45,565 nucleotides of DNA from Rhynchonema sp. JSB1_4 (Eukaryota > Nematoda > Chromadorea > Monhysterida > Xyalidae). The stretch covers positions 1 through 45,565 of the forward strand of contig JASAMV010005689.1 of NCBI GenBank assembly GCA_030248065.1, written 5' to 3'. The position numbers and the translations under genes are program-made. Numbering within the stretch: position 1 is the stretch's first letter; every line of letters begins with the position of its first letter. Of the stretch, positions 20,101 through 30,682 are shown piece by piece. The notes below the pieces were generated by a model that made no database searches, was not told the origin of the DNA, and was given only the letters and a program-made list of their open reading frames with translations.

Positions 20101-20482
20101 AGGTAGACGATTATAACTAACATGTGTATCAACATCAATTCACAAAGGCTAATCCTCTTTGCATAGTTCTGACCAAGTTTTGGAGCCGGAACTTCTTACT
20201 GATTTCTAAGTCTGAATTCCAATACACCCGCGATTCTGACACAACTTTCTGCAGTTTTTTGTTCAATTTCAACTTTCTGTTTAGGGTTTCGACTGTTGCG
20301 CGGACAGCTTCATTGGCTTCCACTACGTCAAACCGTTGGAGATGATGCTGCTGGAGTCACTGCTGTACCACGTGCACCCGTACACGAATAGACACGACTG
20401 GGCACCTGGACAATACTTGCGTGATGTTGAGATTGAAAAGACAACAAAATCATCGATCGACATAAAGAAACCTGCGGTTTAA
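17137..20482 (+). CDS. C1GALT1: Core 1 beta-1,3-galactosyltransferase (C1GALT1-like), nine exons
   Basis: Model: 17137-17238, 17292-17466, 17539-17647, 18415-18442, 18946-18993, 19319-19511, 19620-19777, 19911-20039, 20285-20482; 379 aa, all phases agree. The enzyme adds galactose to Tn antigen (GalNAc-Ser/Thr) in the Golgi. The N-terminus is a type II anchor (LVSFVSFVLVTLLVLSIY). Family blocks follow: RILCAILTVHNATEK...DTWG, the DxD-type metal site in FDWLIRADDDSYIVMENL, VKGGYVATGAGLILS, DDLELGRCL, and a C-terminal DCCADSFIGFHYV. Normal family length. Exons 4 and 5 (28 and 48 nt) cover a variable stretch and are least certain. Intron 4 carries a foldback element and the TGATGTTTCA motif. A hAT-like insertion lies 75 bases after the stop. 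Confidence 0.85.
18543..18766. mobile_element. Foldback MITE in a C1GALT1 intron
   Basis: The two halves (TTTTCGAAACGGTGTACAGG... and ...CCTTTACACCGTTTCGAAAA) are inverted over about 100 bases and made of GTGTAAAGGTCGG / GAGCTCGGTCGAC-type words. Flanks TAATG and CAATG suggest a 5-bp target duplication (4/5). A homologous element lies at 24159-24812. Confidence 0.75.
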
Positions 20483-20557
20483 CTTCGGCGGCCATACGGT
20501 GTCTATGCATAGGCGTGGAGTCTATTATTCCGCAAAGGAAAGCAGTATGACTGACAT
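20483..20557 (+). other. 3' flank of C1GALT1-like gene up to transposon
   Basis: Only 75 bases separate the stop codon from the hAT-like insertion, so the element may lie in the 3' UTR. I see no AATAAA before it. Confidence 0.4.
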
Positions 20558-21254
20558 CAGGGGTGTTTCAAAAAAAGTAGTTAAATTAAAAAAATTTAAA
20601 AAAAAGTTTTTTTTGAAACTCAGATTTTGCTTTTTTTAATTAAAAAAAGTTGCCCAAAATGGGCTGAAATGTCCAAAAATGGCCTTTTTCGAGGCAAAAA
20701 ATTGGCACTTTTTTCTGTGGACGGGACAATTTTTCTAAAATCGCGCCTGCAGCGCCCTGTATTGTCCCCAAATCCGTACAGGGATGCGCGGGGCTGGTCT
20801 TTTATAGTGATGTGGCACCGATAATGTACTACTGCATGCTACTACACATGTATATATGCAGGTCTGGTGCAAAACCGGGCACGTAAAGTCGATCTGACAC
20901 GCAAGATTTGAGCTGTAATCGATATTTTGATGGTCGTATATCAGATATACGGCATTAGATGCATTAAAATACGTTGTACGGCATGCTACAATACATTAGA
21001 GTAACATCGTTAGTCAACATCAACCTCAGACTAGTACGAGACCATAGTATCTGCACAATACTACCGCGTGTCACCACACAAGTTGGGTCTCAGGCGAAAA
21101 TTTTTCATTTTTTGAAAAATATGTTGCATCGATTTCATTTATCCTGAAACGTCGTTTGCAACACTTTTTTCTAATAAAAAAAATTTTCGTCAAAAAAATC
21201 AAAAAAATTTTTTTTAAAAAAGCTCGTTAATTAAAAATTTTTTTTTCACCCCTG
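20558..21254. mobile_element. hAT-like non-autonomous element with perfect 8-bp duplication
   Basis: Ends CAGGGGTG... and ...CACCCCTG are flanked by ACTGACAT on both sides (20550-20557, 21255-21262). CAGNG ends and 8-bp duplications are hallmarks of hAT elements. The 697-bp interior is A/T-rich near both ends (long A and T runs) and has no transposase. Confidence 0.88.
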
Positions 21255-21262
21255 ACTGACAT

Positions 21263-21805
21263 AGATCACCATGCGCAAAGTTATGGCGCATGGGCAGCTA
21301 GCTGATGTTACACATGCAGATTTTAATTGGAATAACGCTGTGATAATACAAGAAAACCGTCTACCAAAAAATCATCCTCGATTATATATGTGTTGTACAG
21401 ACTGGTTCTCAGAGATCCATGTCATTATTTATAATAACTTGAAATCGTGTGATTTAGTCTTGTGCTTTTATTGTCTTTGGCTGTGAAATGCTTTTGCTTT
21501 TCTTGATTCTGATGCTCCTGTGCTAAGGTAAAAACTTGATGTCGCTGCTCTGATGTTAAACAGTAGTTGTTTTATACAGCCGCCATGGTGCATCACAATG
21601 CAAGCAAAATCAAAACCGGGTTTGTGCGAAATCATTTCTTTAAAATGCGAGTGCATATTGGGCACAAAAACGAAACGGCGTAAAATATTTTTACCATCTG
21701 TTCGCAGCCGCATGCCACACCCAAGCACATATTCCTAGCAGCCGTTTTGTGCAGCAAAGTTACAACACAGCACGAACGAAGTAAAGTTTCACCGTCAAGT
21801 CTCAC
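21263..21805. other. 5' flank of the synaptophysin-family gene
   Basis: No gene recognised. This stretch would hold promoter and 5' UTR; no clear TATA box stands out. Confidence 0.35.
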
Positions 21806-23604
21806 ATGAAAACAGTGCTGTTTGACCGTTTTTGTACAACCTCACCACCTAATAATACTGCCAAAAGCGCTAAAGTTTCTGTCATTGCATTGACGGACAA
21901 CTTTGTTCGTAAAAATTTTTGTTCATCTTCTGAGATTGCTTCAACTGAAAATAGAAAAATGATGAACTTCAAGGAGCCATTTTGGCTGGTGAGATTTGTT
22001 GAACTGGTAAGTTGGGGAAATTTGAGATGTTTCGTCATATTTAGTTCAAGGTGGACACGTTTTTCTAAAATGAGTTCAATTTCGGTGCATCGGAATCAAT
22101 CCAGCCAAACTCTTTTATTTTTGCCTCCTACGCAAATTTGCAGGCATTGGCGATTGTGGCCACGTACCTGATCGTGTCATTCAGCAAATGCGGCGAGCTG
22201 CAATTCTACTGCTCCGGGTCGCATCATCACCATCGCAGTGCCGTGTCCGTCACTTACTCGCAGGACATTTGCGTCGAATTTCCATTCAAGTGAGCAAGAA
22301 CAATAAGACGCACTCTTGTTTTGATGACGACCTTATGCTGTCGGCGCGAGAACGCGATGGAAACAGCGCAGCGAGATTCTCATTCGAGACTTTGAACATG
22401 TGCAATTGTCCAGCTTCGAAAAGAAAAATGATAAAATTTTGGAAAAAACGTTCAGATTGTCGTCTCAGACGGTGTACGACGAATGTCACCCCGACAAAGA
22501 CAACACGGTCGACTACTTGATGCATGTTGATTATGATACTCAAGTGCGGGACAAGTTGCACATTAAAGAGTGAACTTTAGAATTGGTTAAAACGTACTTT
22601 TTTCTGCAGACGTATTTCTTCCTCGTTGTTGTCGCTCTAAACCTGCTGTACTCCTCCGCAGCCTTGGTCTACTACAACCTACGATGGACCGAATATCATC
22701 AGAATCCAGCGCCGCCTTTCTTGGTTAATTGTGGCTTTGCTTCGTTATTTTCGTGGGTGACACTTATGGGGTGCATACAGTCGTGTTCACGCTGCCCAAC
22801 CATAATCAATCATAAAATTCAAATGTTTTTATCGTAGGACATGCTCATCAGCTTTGCAATTGGTGCGTATTGGCTGGCCGCTGGCTCATCGTTCTTCAGT
22901 GCTGCGTCGGACATGTACTCGTACACGAGGATAGAACAGGTTGATTAAAAGTATTGGTTGCTTAACATTGAATTAATCGTTGATCACTGATTGGTTAATT
23001 GATTAATCGATTCGTATATCTGTGCTCTTACTGGTCGATCAGTTGCAGATGCGTGACGCAATCGAACAACTGGATTCCTGTTCCGATCCAGCAGCTGGTC
23101 ATTGTGCGTACAACGGGCACGAATTGAACGGGCAATTCGTGACATTGCACATTGCTGCCGTGAGTTCCACAAAGTCATTTTCAGTCTCCAAAAACGCAAA
23201 AAGATTATGCAAGTAATACTGCACGGGCCCTAAAGCCGATATGCACAAATTTATTCATTCAGTCAATCGGTTTCGTCCAATTCCTTGTCTGGACCTGCAA
23301 CGCTTATCTGATTTATCGCAAGATCCAGTTGATGGCCCAACGACCGGACGTTTACCTGCAAATGGTGTCTAACACAGAGGACGCTGAGGATGTGCTGTTC
23401 AAACGGTCTACGAGGTCAGTGACGTTTCAATTCAGGTATAAACAGAGATAAAAATGCATAGCGTCAGGCAACCGATCATGCGTGAAAAGGCGATCCAATT
23501 CAAACTATCGAGTCCTCATAGAGCAATTCAATTTCAGGTCTGAATCAACGAGGTCAAAAAAATCGGTACGATTCGCGCCCGTGTCCTACGACAGGATCGG
23601 GTGA
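21806..23604 (+). CDS. Synaptophysin-family synaptic vesicle protein, eight exons
   Basis: Exons: 21806-22006, 22144-22289, 22456-22543, 22610-22723, 22838-22939, 23049-23159, 23263-23414, 23538-23604; 326 aa, all phases agree. Four membrane segments: ALAIVATYLIVSF, FFLVVVALNLLYSSAALVYY, MLISFAIGAYWLAAGSSFF and IGFVQFLVWTCNAYLIY. The FKEPFWLVRFVEL lead-in before TM1 and ICVEFPFKLSSQ in the first lumenal loop match physins (MARVEL superfamily). These sit in small synaptic vesicles and bind synaptobrevin. Cysteines in both lumenal loops could form the usual disulfides. Oddities: a HHHH run in loop 1, and a possible 51-aa N-terminal extension if ATG 21806 is used; the ATG ATG at about 21959 gives a more typical N-terminus. 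The cytosolic tail is short and basic, without Tyr/Gly repeats. Confidence 0.85.
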
Positions 23605-24158
23605 TAAAGTGAACCAAGTTCCGTTGTGAAGTGGAACTCGATTTTACTGGTGTAAAATGCTGCGCTCTCTGCAGTATGATTAATCTTGTTTGTGCGCTTG
23701 TTCATGTTCTTGTTCATGGTATATTTACAATAATTCTCACTGTGGTTTTACGTACCTATCTTGTGTGCTTACTTGTGTCAATGAACAACAATCAAACTTG
23801 CAAAAAGTTGAATCAAGACATCTTAACACTGTTGATGCTGACAGATTTATCAAAAATGCACTCGGAACTTAAATTTACCATCGAGCGCGGCAAAGACATG
23901 CAAACATTTAACATTCAACTGAAGTACCAAACCGTTTCGAAAGGATGACATATTTGCTACTCACATATCTTTGTACCTTGTTTTACCGTACGGCAAGCAT
24001 CAAATATCATGATAAAAACAGGACATGTTAAGGCAAACTACGCCAAGACGAGCCCGATTTCGGAGGCGGTGCACTTGCCAAACGAAATGAAACAGAAAAA
24101 TCCTCATGCACCACGTTATATTCTACAACGTGTATCACTTCCCAAATCACCAGCCACG
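23605..24158. other. 3' flank of the synaptophysin-family gene
   Basis: Probably 3' UTR and spacer; no recognisable gene. A short plus ORF at 23631-23948 has no known product. Confidence 0.35.
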
Positions 24159-24812
24159 GGTGGAATTTTCGAAACGGTGTAAAGGTCAGTTGGGCGTAAA
24201 GGTCGGCGTAAAGTTTGGTCGAAAGCTTGGTCGGCGTATGTATAGTCCGACAATAACTAACGCAGAATTTATGGCAGTCAAATTGCCTGATCCGTAAAGC
24301 GGAAAACGTGCGCGTTCGCTTCAGACATGAAAATTGGAATGGTTCGATTAGGGTTACGGTAGCAAGCAAAAACCGCGAAAGAAAGAAAGAGAAAAAGAAG
24401 TGGCCAAAGCATGAATTTTTCTGAATAACGACACAGAAGAGGCAATCATTTTGAGTGACTGCCAGCCAAAAATTAAAAAAAACTTTTTGAAGGCACCGAA
24501 GCGTTGAATAAGCCGAGTCTGAAGGGGAAAAACAAGAAAGAAAAGAAAAAGAAAAAATGTCTGCGAACTTCCGGTCTAAAACCGGGCAAGCTTATCACTG
24601 GATTTTCCGCTTTACCAATCAGGCAGTGTGGCTGCCATAAATTCTGCGTTAGCTGTTGCTGGACTATAGCTCGGTGTAAACGTGAAACATTGCCTGTTAT
24701 TAACGTGGAATGTTCCAAGTTTACACCGAGGTCTGTCACACTGAGCTGTCGACCGAGCTTTCCACCGACCTTTACACCCAACTGACCTTTACGCCGTTTC
24801 GAAAATATCACC
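24159..24812. mobile_element. Foldback MITE, second copy, split by a nested element
   Basis: Left (GGTGGAATTTTCGAAACGG) and right (CCGTTTCGAAAATATCACC) ends match the element at 18543. CCACG flanks both sides (24154-24158, 24813-24817), a 5-bp duplication. The two arms are separated by an unrelated inverted-repeat element at 24239-24666. Confidence 0.8.
24239..24666. mobile_element. Nested Tc1/mariner-type MITE (TA target)
   Basis: Inverted ends of about 60 bp (TATAGTCCGACAATAACTAA at the left; TTAGCTGTTGCTGGACTATA at the right) are flanked by TA. Compared with the intact relative at 18543, the host element reads GGCG-TA-GCTCGG there, so the empty site can be seen. A fragment of the same family lies at about 34215-34250. 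Confidence 0.75.
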
Positions 24813-24983
24813 CCACGTCTGATTGTTCATTCACTAATCTGCCACCTCCGATATCGGGCTCGTGTTATCGTGGTATTACTATGTATTAAAATAACCCGTT
24901 AATCAAAACACAAAACAGAAACAGGGCTGGAGTTGGGAAATTGCCGTTTGTAGAATTTCGGGCCTTTATATGAGTATTGTACT

Positions 24984-27900
24984 TCATTCATCCGAGTTTC
25001 CCCCACTATAACTACCCTCGGTTGAATAGCTACCTTCATCTGAATATGCTGAAGAGCCCGAGTATTCATAGGAATACGAGTCATCGGATTTTCCCGAATC
25101 CTCCGAAGCACTCGATTCCGACTCCGAAGAGTAGTCGAATTCCTAAAATTACGTCTGCGACTTTTACGTTTAGTATTTATCATAAGTCCCACCTCAATCG
25201 TTTATAAAACGAATACAAAGCAACAACTTTTTTTCCAAACCTCGTCATACTCCCAGGATTCCGATCCATCGGCTCCAAAACCGTATCCCAATTCGTCAAT
25301 CACTTCTTCCATTTCGTCTTCGTCCATAAAACCTTCATCCACAGCTTCTACCTGCAAATTATGAACTGGTGTGTATGTGTAGTTGGCTGCATTATACAGT
25401 AGGCAAGTAGTCCTGATTTGGACTGATGTTGTTCTGATGCGCCATCGATTATTGTCAATGCACCAGACTGACAAGGGCCACCACACACTACCTAGTGCTG
25501 CAATGTACTGTAATATCAAACTCCATGACAGCGCACTGCCACGACAGTTAACAGACCGTGCATTCTTTGCATTGGTATTATTTATGAAACATCTGCTAAC
25601 CAGTTGCGCCGATAGTTTATCGAAATCCACATTGATCTCCTTTCCTTCAGCCATGCTTGCAATCATATCGCCAATCGCAGTTCCACCGAAGATTTGCTTG
25701 AGATCTGAAGCATGAATAAAAGTTGTTGATTCAGTATCCCGTCTGGCTTCAGGCTCAGCAAGACCTGTGGTATTATTGCCAAAAATGTGCTAGTTTTGTT
25801 TGATTTGATGCAAACAATTGTGAAACATCAGCCACCTACACTAGCTACGCACATGTAACCTGCTTCACTCGGTTCTCCTCCCTTCATCATTCCGGGTGGG
25901 CCGAGACGTCGGATCACTTGCAGCGTTTGGCCGTCACACGACGGGAAGCGGAAGCCGGGTTTCTGCGTGTAGAATAAGTTCTATTACTTTTTTCAACTGT
26001 GTTTGGTGCTACACGAACATTCTACATTTTTGCAATGTTATCAAGAAAATGGCTGCTGTTGCCATACAAGGTGGGGACACTACCTGACACTTCAGATGCC
26101 AGTCGAACTTTCGCAAATGGTTTTCGGCGGCTTGATTGGAAATATGCTGAAACAGTGCAGACTTTTGGACTTCTTTTTGTGCCGACAAACAGCGGACTCT
26201 GCAGTAAATCCGGTTTTGTTGTTTGTTACCCACCTCCGCACCCCTTGCGCCCATCAGCATTTGCCGCATCGGTTCGACCATCACCGAGATCAGACAACTA
26301 TCGTCCATGTTGCCATCGCAGTAGTTCGAACTTTCGACAATGCCTGTAGGTTCCGCACCAATAATCAGAAAGTTTTTGCGCATTTTTCAATCCCAAGCAC
26401 TATTTCATTTAACCATGACAAAACTCGCTGAGTCCTTTCAAAATGTCGGCGCTTGAGAAGCATTCCTGATGATGTTTCATGCCATGGGGACGCATGTCCA
26501 TAACGAAGGGAGTTGTGAGAGAGTTGGGATTTGGCATTCCGAGCATTGGCGGCGGTGAGCCGTCTGTGATACGCATGTTCAATTGTATGTATATTTGACC
26601 ATTTTTGGAATTACTGAAGCTCAAGCCTAACTCGGTGGTGGTCCCATGCCAAAGTTGCCACGAGGTCCCTTGCCTCCTCTCATCATTCCCCCGCCGAGTC
26701 CCGGAGAGCGTTTCGTGCGATTCGGTGGGCCTCGACCTATGAGCCGATATGGAAATAAGAATGAACAGAAATTCTTCTTTTGATATAATTCTGTTGTAAC
26801 ACAATGGTTGATTCCAGGCGACTTTTTTGCGTTGATATGATCAGGGATAGCAAAGAAACATCAACCAACCATCCGTTGAACTATTGCCACGCGGCCCACC
26901 TCCTTGACCAACTCCTGGAAACAAGAATGGGATTTTTTGTTTTGTGATCGTAAATTAATCTTAAATTTGAGCGCTTCCCACACACCTCCATTTCTGGTGC
27001 CATTATTTCCTTTCGGCCCTCCCCCTGGCTTAGGTCCACGTCTATTGTTCCCTTTTGGTCCTTTCCGATGATGACCGCCTTTCCCGCCTTTCCCATGCAT
27101 GTCTCCCCCATCAGTCAGTCGATTGCGCACTCGGTGACGGATCTTGTTCATAGGGGGAAGCTGAATTTGTGGTCAAAGATTTTGAAGTCTATAGTCGGAT
27201 CTTTGACAATAAAAGACGGAATAAGCATAAAAAATCATGTACATACCCTTGGACCGGCGACCAAATGCAACAGTTGTTTCAATGCGTGCCGCGCCTGCTG
27301 CTCAGTGGGGCGCTGAAACATCAAGTGAATTCTGTTCTCACTGACTTTTATGCAACGGGGCTGCAATAATTTTATTTTCATTTGAATGAAAACACTGACC
27401 ATATTTATGGAATATTCTGCCGCGTCCATGACCAGGTCGGGCAGATCGCTCTCCCTAAACAAAATCTTTTTTGTTTAATGCCGGAGGTGAAACATCATGG
27501 TGTATACCCGGGTAAAGTCTACAGTAGGTACTATCAATACCAACGTGGCCGGCTGGCTGATGGTTTTCCTAGACCAACGTGTGACCAATCCCGAGTCAAC
27601 AGATCAGTTAGATTGAACCAAATCAGTTTGTGTTTTTATCAACCGCTGATCCTTCACCTCAATTGATCACCCAACGCAGAAACATCGCTGCAGAATCCCA
27701 ACAGTGTTTGGCCATCCGATTCGGCCCAGTTGTGGTTACCTGTGCATGCATTTATGTGAACATCTGATGCTTTGCATTGACAATGACATGGCCCAGTGAC
27801 CGCCCTGTCTGTGAAAACACGGTGAAAACGGGCAACCGAAGTCTTAGGCCCGAAGTCGCTCGCACTTTCTGCACATTGGTAAGTTGCATGCTGTCGAAAA

Positions 27901-28318
27901 TGTGCACGACTTTGCGAAATTGAATTGTATCACCAAAACGTAACGAAGTGTCGATTTAACGGATGGGGTGGCAAGTCCCAGCATGTTCAACTAACCGCGT
28001 TTTCTCGCCATTCTCTGTTTGACAGGCATACCGTAGTCCATCGGCGGTCTCTCAGGTGCAAACAACGAACTCAACCAGCTGCCAAACGCGTAGTCCACAC
28101 CAGCAGCTGCACCTTGGTGTGTTTGGTAGTGGTATGGGTCTGCATCGGTCACAACAGCTGCGGAGACTGGAAAATCAAACAGAAGAGAAAGAGAAAACAG
28201 TTACTGTACTTATACATATGTACCTACAGAAACAAGAACATTTCAGTTCGCAAAGCTCTCGTCTCTTTAGAAGACTCAACTTACCGATGCAGGCGGTCAG
28301 AGGAACCAGCATGTTCAT
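24984..28318 (-). CDS. Secreted Gly/Lys-rich protein with acidic Ser/Tyr tail, 15 exons, 497 aa
   Basis: Exons from 5': 28285-28318, 28032-28157, 27671-27739, 27541-27568, 27400-27454, 27247-27312, 26986-27160, 26870-26914, 26632-26736, 26420-26563, 26234-26343, 25860-25962, 25601-25764, 25241-25351, 24984-25142; all phases agree. ATG 28318 gives a signal-peptide-like start (MNMLVPLTACIAVVTDA). Then come a WAESDGQTLLGFC block, a basic glycine-rich region (GKGGKGGHHRKGPKGNN, GLGGGMMRGGKGPRGN), a Cys-containing segment (NYCDGNMDDSC...FRFPSCDGQTLQ), an acidic stretch (DEGFMDEDEMEEVIDELG) and a C-terminal Ser/Glu/Asp/Tyr-rich tail. I do not recognise the family. Basic-Gly plus polyacidic Ser regions resemble extracellular matrix, cuticle or mineral-associated proteins; this is inference. 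The weakest splice is the exon 10 donor (GTCATG). Confidence 0.7.
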
Positions 28319-28880
28319 GGTTCAACTCCGAATCACCGATGTACGTACAGTATATTAGAAGACAGATGATGTTTCTGATGTCCTAAAAACGGTGTCAAAA
28401 AGTTAAAAAAGAAACTGGATTTGACAGTCAAAAGTGTTTGTGTGCTGATGGATTGCATCATGGCATCTGACAAAGTTTCACACAAATGCATCATTAAAGT
28501 TATGATAATTTCGCTGTCCATCGACGCGATTTGTGTAATTGTTCCGTGTGAATAATTTTCTATGCATCATGTCCAAAATTATGTAGTTTGTGCAAAAATT
28601 TGGCGGCATCCTAAGTATTTTGCGACCTTGTTGCATACAAAAATCACCTGTAGTCATCAGATTAGCTCGTTCGTACGGAAACATTTTGCGTTGTATTACT
28701 CTTATGAGAGTCTCTTTGTGCTTTTTTTTCAAAATCTGGTTACAGATCAAGCCATGCGTGTTTTAATTTGAGCATAAAATTACATCACCGTAGCCAAAGT
28801 TAAGTAGCCAAATTGTCACAAACTTATCAATTTTTGATTGCACAATCAACAAGAGAGCACCACTTGAAAGCGAAAGGCCC
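28319..28880. other. Spacer between two minus-strand genes
   Basis: Holds the promoter of the secreted-protein gene and the 3' end of the receptor gene. No additional gene recognised. Confidence 0.35.
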
Positions 28881-30682
28881 TTATCTGACAGTATCTAAAT
28901 TTTCACTTGAGGAATTGCGTCTGGGACCGGTTGCCCGATTATTCCCTGGCTGTTCAAGGCGACTGTTGGTCGTTCGATTCGAGGCAATGACTTGCTCATA
29001 GTCGGGAGGTGGACTTGTATCCAAACTCTCGTAACAGGGCGGTGGCGGGCTGGGCGACTGGTGAATTAAGGCGCGGTCCTGGTCTGAGCCCGGTAGCATC
29101 CTGATATTGGACTGGATGTGCACATTTGAAGGTTGCATGAACACAACGGTTGATTGGTGACGTGCTGATCCGTTAGCCCCATTGATGTACTGCAGATGCA
29201 CAAGGTGCGTCGCCGTGGAGGTGGTGGGGTCTGGAAAGAAACAGAGAATAGATACATAGTTTTGTGGGTCACGGTCACGACTCCGGTGAAATTTTGCTTT
29301 CGGTCTTGAATCATTTCAGCTTGACATATACTCTGACAATTCTTTTGGGAGAAACTTTTCAAACGCGTTGCCTGATCCGTAAAGCGCATGATGCGTGCAC
29401 CGGCTATAGCGGTCACGTGACTTCCGTAGCCGGTGCACGCATAATGCGCTTTACGGATCAGGCAACGAGGTTGAAAAGTTTCTCCCAAAAGAATTGCCAG
29501 AGTATAAGTGTGACGACTTTGAACAGCAAATCGGCTGTCAGAGAGTGCAGAATTCCAGTTTGACTGCTGGGCCAGCTGAACTCTAATTATGAGATTAGTT
29601 TGAACCAAGTTGATGAACATTTTACGTGAGACATGAATTCTAGACGCTCTCATAGCCCAAACGCTTCCGTAGAGTAACTAACCATTTCGAATCTGTTGTC
29701 TCAATCTATTCAATCGATTCAACCGTCTTCGTTTCCTGCACAGTCTTGTGAGCACCATCAACGCGATCAGAAAAACGATGCCGGACACTGTCAGCATGAG
29801 AACGCCCTTGCGTGTACGACCAGCGTTGAATTGGGGGTGATTGAGAGGGGGAATGTCGGGGGAATCTGGAATGAGCAAAGTGTCTCATCCTTCGTTCTGA
29901 CAACGCGAGCGGCTGGTGTCTCTAAACTTTACAGCTTTCCCAGCTTGTAGGCAAGCTCCGAGCTGTTCCCCCGTTCGCTCCAACCGACCCAAATAATCGC
30001 CACCACAGTTCGATTTGTGTGCGCAACGGCCATTCGGACACAAACGATACGGACCGCACGGGTTCTTGCCACATCTGAAACATCTGTATTTTTCGTGTGT
30101 GATAGGACAAAAATGAGGTCAGCTGTCTAATTTTGTTGACCTGTTTAAGTGTCCATCCTGTGTACAGAGCATTCACATTTGTTTGGAAAGTTCGCACTCT
30201 ACCATTAACAAAAGTGAGCCTCATTAAATGTCAGATTTGTCGTTTCATTCACTAAGGAGTAATAATCGACCATCACCAAAGATCGGATTCCCTTGATTCC
30301 TGATCCCGGTTATGCGCTCTCGTTCCGTTCTCCGCCATGTTCCATTGTATCTCAGGATATTGCCTCTTCCCTTCAGATTTTTTTCCATTATTTTTTTGCC
30401 GCCATTTTAGAGCCTTCTAGCAGAAAAACACTATAGTTTGGGATTCAGGTCCATCTGGCCGAGCACGTAGTATGTATCAGTATTACACAGTAATTCCATA
30501 ACCATTTGACAAACCTGTGATAGGTTTCGTCCGATCCATCTCTGCAGTCGACCACTGCGTCACAAACATAACGTGGATAAATGCATTGCGTTGTGGCAGC
30601 ACATGTGAATAGACCGGGGGCACACGGTAAAGTTTGGTTGTTGGCCGGTATTGCGGATTCAGGCATGGTCGGGCCACAAATT
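28881..30682 (-). CDS. LDLa-domain single-pass membrane protein with PPxY tail (5' incomplete)
   Basis: Exons from 5': 30515-30682, 29989-30074 (donor uncertain), 29683-29865, 28881-29227; phases 2, 1, 1 agree. The first visible exon holds an LDL-receptor class A module (LFTCAATTQCIYPRYVCD...DCRDGSDE), whose sixth Cys falls just across the splice (R-C). Next is a short Cys-rich EGF/EB-like piece (CGKNPCGPYRLCPNGRC). Then a transmembrane segment (VLMLTVSGIVFLIALMVL) is followed by a basic stop-transfer (CRKRRRLNRLNRLR) and a cytosolic tail with two PPxY motifs (PPPCY, PPPDY). PPxY motifs bind WW domains, so a NEDD4-type ligase partner is plausible; the layout recalls LDLRAD3/LDLRAD4. The signal-peptide exon was not found; a Pro-rich frame at 31519-31680 (-) is a candidate upstream exon but its phase does not fit directly. 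Confidence 0.7.
29326..29510. mobile_element. Near-perfect foldback element in the receptor intron
   Basis: Arms of about 85 bases (CAATTCTTTTGGGAGAAAC, then TTGCCTGATCCGTAAAGCG and GTGCACCGGCTA) are inverted around a short GGTCACGTGAC centre. The 19-mer TTGCCTGATCCGTAAAGCG also occurs in the nested MITE at about 24282. Confidence 0.85.

Noticed and set aside
27186..27246. Alternative plus-strand reading of the 25-28 kb region
   Set aside because: Fifteen minus-strand exons with agreeing phases and a signal peptide explain the region; plus ORFs have no such support.
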